NCBI GenBank assembly: GCA_005798965.1
Contig: SYIB01000030.1
Location: forward strand, 1-9,165
Length of the DNA: 9,165 nucleotides
Direction of reading: 5' to 3'
Source of the DNA: Planctomycetia bacterium
GTDB taxonomy: Bacteria > Planctomycetota > Phycisphaerae > Phycisphaerales > SM1A02
Of this stretch, positions 6,408-9,165 are shown piece by piece. A program made the position numbers and the translations under genes. Numbering within the stretch: the stretch's first letter is position 1; every line of letters begins with the position of its first letter. Under the pieces are notes generated by a model. That model did not search any database and was not told the DNA's origin. It saw nothing but the letters and a program-made list of their open reading frames with translations.

Positions 6408-7400
6408 ATGAAGCTTGGCGTGATGGCAGCGTTGTTCACCGGTCGCAAGTTTGAGGACGTCGTGCGCGACTGCGCGGACATGGGTCTTGATGCGATCGAG
6501 TTGCCCGTGGGGGCGTATCCGGGCCGCCCATTCTTCGATCCGCGAAAGATCCTTGCGAGTTCGAAGGAGCAGGATCGCATCAAGGGAATGTTGCGCGACC
6601 ACCATCTGGAGCTCAGCGCCCTGGCAGTCCATGGCAATCCGGTGCACCCGGACCGAAAGATCGCCAAGGCGCACCACGACGAGTACGAGACAGCCGTGAA
6701 GCTCGCGCGCGCACTCGGCACCGACATCGTCATCACCTTCAGCGGTTGTCCCGGCGGCTCCCGCAAGGATGCGACGCCCAACTGGGTCACGTGCCCGTGG
6801 CCGAACGACTTCAGCGGGATCCTGTCGTACCAGTGGGACGAGGTGCTCGTGCCGTACTGGGCGAAGCAGGCCAAGCTCTGCGCGAAGCACGGCGTGAAGA
6901 CCGCGTGGGAAGCGCACCCGGGCTTCTGTGCCTACAACACCGACACGCTCGTCCGGCTCAGTGAGCGCTCGATGAAGGCCAGCGGCCTCAAGGGCAAGCC
7001 GGTGCTCGGCGCGAACCTCGATCCGAGCCACTTCTTCTGGCAGGGGATCGATCCGATCCTGGCCGCGCGCGAGCTCGGTGAGCGTGGGCTGCTCTTCTAC
7101 TGCCACGCCAAGGACACCGAGCTCGATCGCCACGAGGGGCCGCTCAACGGCTACTTGGATGCGCGGCCGTACACCGCGCTCACGCGGCGGAGCTGGAACT
7201 TCCGCACCTGCGGCTACGGCCATGGGCACGAGTTCTGGAAGCCCTTCGTGAGCACGCTCCGCCGCTACGGCTACGACCATGTGCTCTCGATCGAGCACGA
7301 GGACGCGCTGATGAGCATCGAGGAAGGCCTGACCAAGGCCATCGACTTCCTGACCGACGCCATCATCGAGGAGAAGCCCGCCACGCCGTGGTGGACGTGA
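6408..7400 (+). CDS. Sugar phosphate isomerase/epimerase family protein (xylose isomerase-like TIM barrel)
   Basis: This 330-residue cytoplasmic protein belongs to the AP-endonuclease-2/xylose isomerase-like TIM-barrel superfamily, whose members isomerise, epimerise or dehydrate sugars and inositols using a divalent metal. Barrel strands with family motifs are visible: KLGVMAALF (2-10), LDAIELPVG (28-35), LSALAVHGNP (69-78), IVITFSG (107-113), TAWEAHPG (165-172), LGANLDPSHFFWQGID (200-215), FYCHAKDTEL (230-239) and VLSIEHED (292-299). Probable metal ligands are E168, D205, H233 and E296, all present. Length is slightly above the common 260-310, partly from a segment after strand 4 (114-145, CPGGSRKDATPNWVTCPWPN and beyond). 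The DPSHFFWQGIDP and HAKDT wording is typical of a subgroup widespread in planctomycetes and actinobacteria that is usually annotated only as isomerase/epimerase. No sugar transporter, kinase or dehydrogenase sits beside it, so the substrate cannot be named. The start is set by GAGGAGG 5 bases upstream. It is probably transcribed alone. Confidence 0.93.
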   Translation: MKLGVMAALFTGRKFEDVVRDCADMGLDAIELPVGAYPGRPFFDPRKILASSKEQDRIKGMLRDHHLELSALAVHGNPVHPDRKIAKAHHDEYETAVKLARALGTDIVITFSGCPGGSRKDATPNWVTCPWPNDFSGILSYQWDEVLVPYWAKQAKLCAKHGVKTAWEAHPGFCAYNTDTLVRLSERSMKASGLKGKPVLGANLDPSHFFWQGIDPILAARELGERGLLFYCHAKDTELDRHEGPLNGYLDARPYTALTRRSWNFRTCGYGHGHEFWKPFVSTLRRYGYDHVLSIEHEDALMSIEEGLTKAIDFLTDAIIEEKPATPWWT

Positions 7401-7476
7401 GGAGACCACACCAGTAACATTTGTAGGCCATGCTCGAATGCCACATCGCGGCTCGTGAGCGGCAGAAAGTTTGAAC
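7401..7476 (+). promoter_or_regulatory. Short intergenic region, possible promoter of the secreted orphan gene
   Basis: These 76 bases lie between two same-strand genes. They include a locally AT-rich patch (AGTAACATTTGTA, 7413-7425) that stands out in this GC-rich window and could contain a -10-like TAACAT. No convincing -35 partner or terminator hairpin with a T-run is visible. The small dyad GCTCGTGAGC (7451-7460) is too weak to call. Confidence 0.25.
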
Positions 7477-8649
7477 ATGTCCACTGGGGTCCTTTGCATG
7501 ATGTCCGTCATGGCGCTCGCCTGGTCGTTCGTGACGCCCGCCGTTGCGGGGGCGTGTCCCAACACGCAGGACCCGGCGTCGCCCGTCCGGCTGACCGATG
7601 TCGTCTCGAGCGGCGGTGACGCGCTGCGCCAGGCCGCGGGAGAGGGAGACATCGGGATGCTCATGGATGCCCAAAGCCTCTCGGTGACCGACGCGCACAC
7701 CGCAGTGTTTGCAGTGCAGGACGTGCAGGCAGCTGGTCGCGACGTCATTGCGATCGTGGAGTCCGACATTGAAGACGGCAGTGCGGTGGTCGCGGCGGCA
7801 TGCCAAGGCATGGTGACCGTCGGCAGTGCGTCGCTCACTGGATGCGGCGATGCCTGGTGTGGCAGCCCGACGCGTCGCGACGCGCTCGCGGCGCAGCTGG
7901 CACAGGTCGGTGGGCGCGACCGAACGATTGCGGATCGCTTGCTTGGCGGCACCTCCGCGCTTTCCTATTCACCGACGCAAGGCGTTCAGCCCTCGGCGCC
8001 GCGAGGCGGCATCGGGAGCATCAGTCTTGCGCAGCAGGGTCAAGCGATGAAACTCGATGCAGCGGCCTTGCAGGCCATGAACTGGACTGGCCAGCCTCAG
8101 GCCGATGTCGCGTCGGCCATGGCGGCGATCGCGGCAGGTCAGGCCAAGGTCCAGCCCAAGGTTCCGCCGCGCAACCCAGGTGCCGGGAGCGCACCGCCGC
8201 CGCCGGGCGGCAAGGCCGCGTCGCCGCCGCCACCTGCTGGGGCGCTGCCACCTGCAGCGTTGAAGAAGCTTCAGGACATCCAGGTCGACCTCGCTTCGCT
8301 CAAGAACGACATCGAGAAGTTCAATCGACTCTTCACGGGCGAGGATGGCGTCTGGGATCAGAAGTCGAAGGGGCTGCGTGAAGTCTGGAACACCGGCGAG
8401 ATGACCAAGCATCAACCGACCAAGAAGGACTCGGCTGAGCTGCAGGACAGCATGCGAACGAAGGCCTCGCGCATCGAACGCAACATTCGCGGGATCAGGG
8501 GTGCGGCCAAGGGCGTGGCCATCCCGCAGCAGGCCCAGTTGAAGGCACTGGAAGACATCCTGCGAACCTTTCAAGCATCACTCGCGACCGACGATCCGGA
8601 CAAGTATTCGCGCTCATCGGCCCAAGTCATGTCTACGACGATCAAGTGA
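7477..8649 (+). CDS. Secreted protein with proline-rich linker and helical C-terminal domain, function unknown
   Basis: I do not recognise a family. With the ATG at 7477 the product has 390 residues; a TTG at 7471 and in-frame ATGs at 7498 and 7501 are alternatives. The N-terminus is a signal sequence: a hydrophobic core around VMALAWSFVTPAVAGAC, with signal peptidase I cleavage possible after AVA (24) or AGA (26). If C27 were lipidated it would be an atypical lipoprotein. The mature N-terminal domain (27-220) has four cysteines (27, 109, 123, 128), including TGCGDAWCG, compatible with disulfides outside the cytoplasm. It contains strand-like TAVFAVQDV and DVIAIVESDI. A Pro/Gly/Ala-rich linker spans about 226-260 (APPPPGGK, SPPPPAGALPP). 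The rest (261-370) is charged and helical (LKKLQDIQVDLASLKNDIEKF), possibly coiled coil. It lies 76 bases after the isomerase gene and converges on rmuC. Frame choice is supported by the signal peptide and domain-like layout. Confidence 0.75.
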   Translation: MSTGVLCMMSVMALAWSFVTPAVAGACPNTQDPASPVRLTDVVSSGGDALRQAAGEGDIGMLMDAQSLSVTDAHTAVFAVQDVQAAGRDVIAIVESDIEDGSAVVAAACQGMVTVGSASLTGCGDAWCGSPTRRDALAAQLAQVGGRDRTIADRLLGGTSALSYSPTQGVQPSAPRGGIGSISLAQQGQAMKLDAAALQAMNWTGQPQADVASAMAAIAAGQAKVQPKVPPRNPGAGSAPPPPGGKAASPPPPAGALPPAALKKLQDIQVDLASLKNDIEKFNRLFTGEDGVWDQKSKGLREVWNTGEMTKHQPTKKDSAELQDSMRTKASRIERNIRGIRGAAKGVAIPQQAQLKALEDILRTFQASLATDDPDKYSRSSAQVMSTTIK

Positions 8650-8670
8650 GTTTGATCGGCCGAGTGGGGC

Positions 8671-9165
8671 TCACGCCACCGAAGACGGCTCCTCCGGCAA
8701 CTCGAGCTGACGGGGCAGGGCGCTGATCTGTTCAGGAGCCTCGACCGCATCGGCCGCCGTCATCTCGGCAACGCGATTGGCGCCAGGCAGCAGGCGTGAC
8801 TCGAACGAACCGACGGCCTTGGTGTAGGCGTTGGTGGCCGATGAGAGTTGTGTGCCAACCTTCGCCAAGTGCTCTGCGAAGGTGCGCAGACGATTGACCA
8901 GGTCCTTGGCGTGCTCGCCGATGCGTGCAGCGTTCTCGGCGAGTGCCACGTTGGACCAGTGCATGGCCACGGTGCGGAGCAGCGCCAGCAGCGTGCTCGG
9001 CGTGACCACGAGCACGTACTGATCCATCGCATTGGCGTGGAGGCTCGGGTCGCTCTCGAACGCCGCTGTGAACGCGCTCTCGATCGGGATGAACAAGACC
9101 ACGAACTCCATCTCGCCGCCCACGGCCTCGGCGTACCCGCGTGAAGCCAGCGCCTTGACGTGGCC
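8671..9165 (-). CDS. rmuC: RmuC family protein, C-terminal fragment
   Basis: The gene runs off the right edge; its N-terminal part and start are outside. The visible 164 residues read continuously from the edge (GHVKALASRGYAEAVGGEME) through EFVVLFIPIESAFTAAFESDP, VLVVTPSTLLALLRTVAMHW, LAENAARIGEHAKDLVNRL, RTFAEHLAKVG and AYTKAVGSFESRLLPGANRV. These are the hallmark blocks of the RmuC domain (HVKxLxxxxY, DFVVxFIP, ATPTTLxALLRTVA, TFAEHLxKVG, AYNxAVGSLExRVLP). The tail after about residue 135 is variable, as usual. RmuC is a nuclease-fold related protein with an N-terminal coiled coil, linked in E. coli to limiting inversions at short inverted repeats; its biochemical activity is not settled. 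A GTG at 9123 is internal and not the start. Its stop is 21 bases from the stop of the converging secreted-protein gene. Confidence 0.95.
   Translation of the reverse strand, partial: GHVKALASRGYAEAVGGEMEFVVLFIPIESAFTAAFESDPSLHANAMDQYVLVVTPSTLLALLRTVAMHWSNVALAENAARIGEHAKDLVNRLRTFAEHLAKVGTQLSSATNAYTKAVGSFESRLLPGANRVAEMTAADAVEAPEQISALPRQLELPEEPSSVA

Noticed and set aside
4399..6411. A 670-codon open frame on the + strand opposite the two-gene - strand operon
   Set aside because: It is Arg/His/Asp/Gly-rich in the manner of an antisense shadow, has no domain motif or signal, and the opposite strand encodes signal peptides and ordered domains.
5994..7952. A 652-codon open frame on the - strand across the isomerase-like gene
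   Set aside because: It crosses three good + or - strand gene regions and the divergent promoter gap, has shadow-like composition, and conflicts with a clearly recognised TIM-barrel protein.
8166..8260. Proline-codon-rich GC tract as a nucleotide repeat
   Set aside because: The repetition is explained by the coding of a Pro/Gly/Ala linker; units are irregular and there is no tandem periodicity.
8650..8670. TCGGCCGA palindrome between the convergent genes as a terminator
   Set aside because: Four-base arms with no loop and no T-run; too short to be an intrinsic terminator.

Overview
This is a GC-rich, gene-dense bacterial window with seven protein genes, two of them cut by the window edges, and no visible RNA gene, IS element, CRISPR array or phage gene. 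The lineage is inferred from gene content only. A squalene/hopanoid pair, a secreted protein with a planctomycete-style atypical CH motif domain, and large secreted Ala/Pro-rich proteins of unknown function together suggest a planctomycete, possibly of the Phycisphaerae. No taxonomic marker is present to prove this.

Left block, + strand (1-2784): the 3' end of a squalene/phytoene synthase family gene (probably hpnD), then hpnE (FAD-dependent squalene-forming oxidoreductase), then queG (epoxyqueuosine reductase). Each junction is a 4-base ATGA overlap, so this looks like one translationally coupled operon. The first two genes belong to the HpnCDE route from farnesyl diphosphate to squalene, the precursor of hopanoids. 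The third is a tRNA-modification enzyme that appears to be only a passenger of the transcript.

Middle block, - strand (2788-6315): a two-gene operon read right to left. First comes a secreted 491-residue protein with beta-rich repeats, a TPR-like helical stretch and a C-terminal domain carrying a C-x4-C-H motif. It is followed after 24 bases by a 675-residue lipoprotein that is Ala-rich and helical, with a Met-rich tail. This pair is the least explained part of the window and the best candidate for unknown biology, though nothing here proves a new system. The operon ends 3 bases from the end of queG.

Right block: a 92-base divergent region separates that operon from a + strand sugar phosphate isomerase/epimerase-like TIM-barrel gene with a strong Shine-Dalgarno. 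Next comes a secreted orphan protein with a proline-rich linker and four cysteines in its predicted mature part. It converges across 21 bases on the C-terminal third of an rmuC gene that runs off the right edge on the - strand.

The many long open frames opposite these genes (some over 600 codons) are GC-driven shadows and are not annotated.
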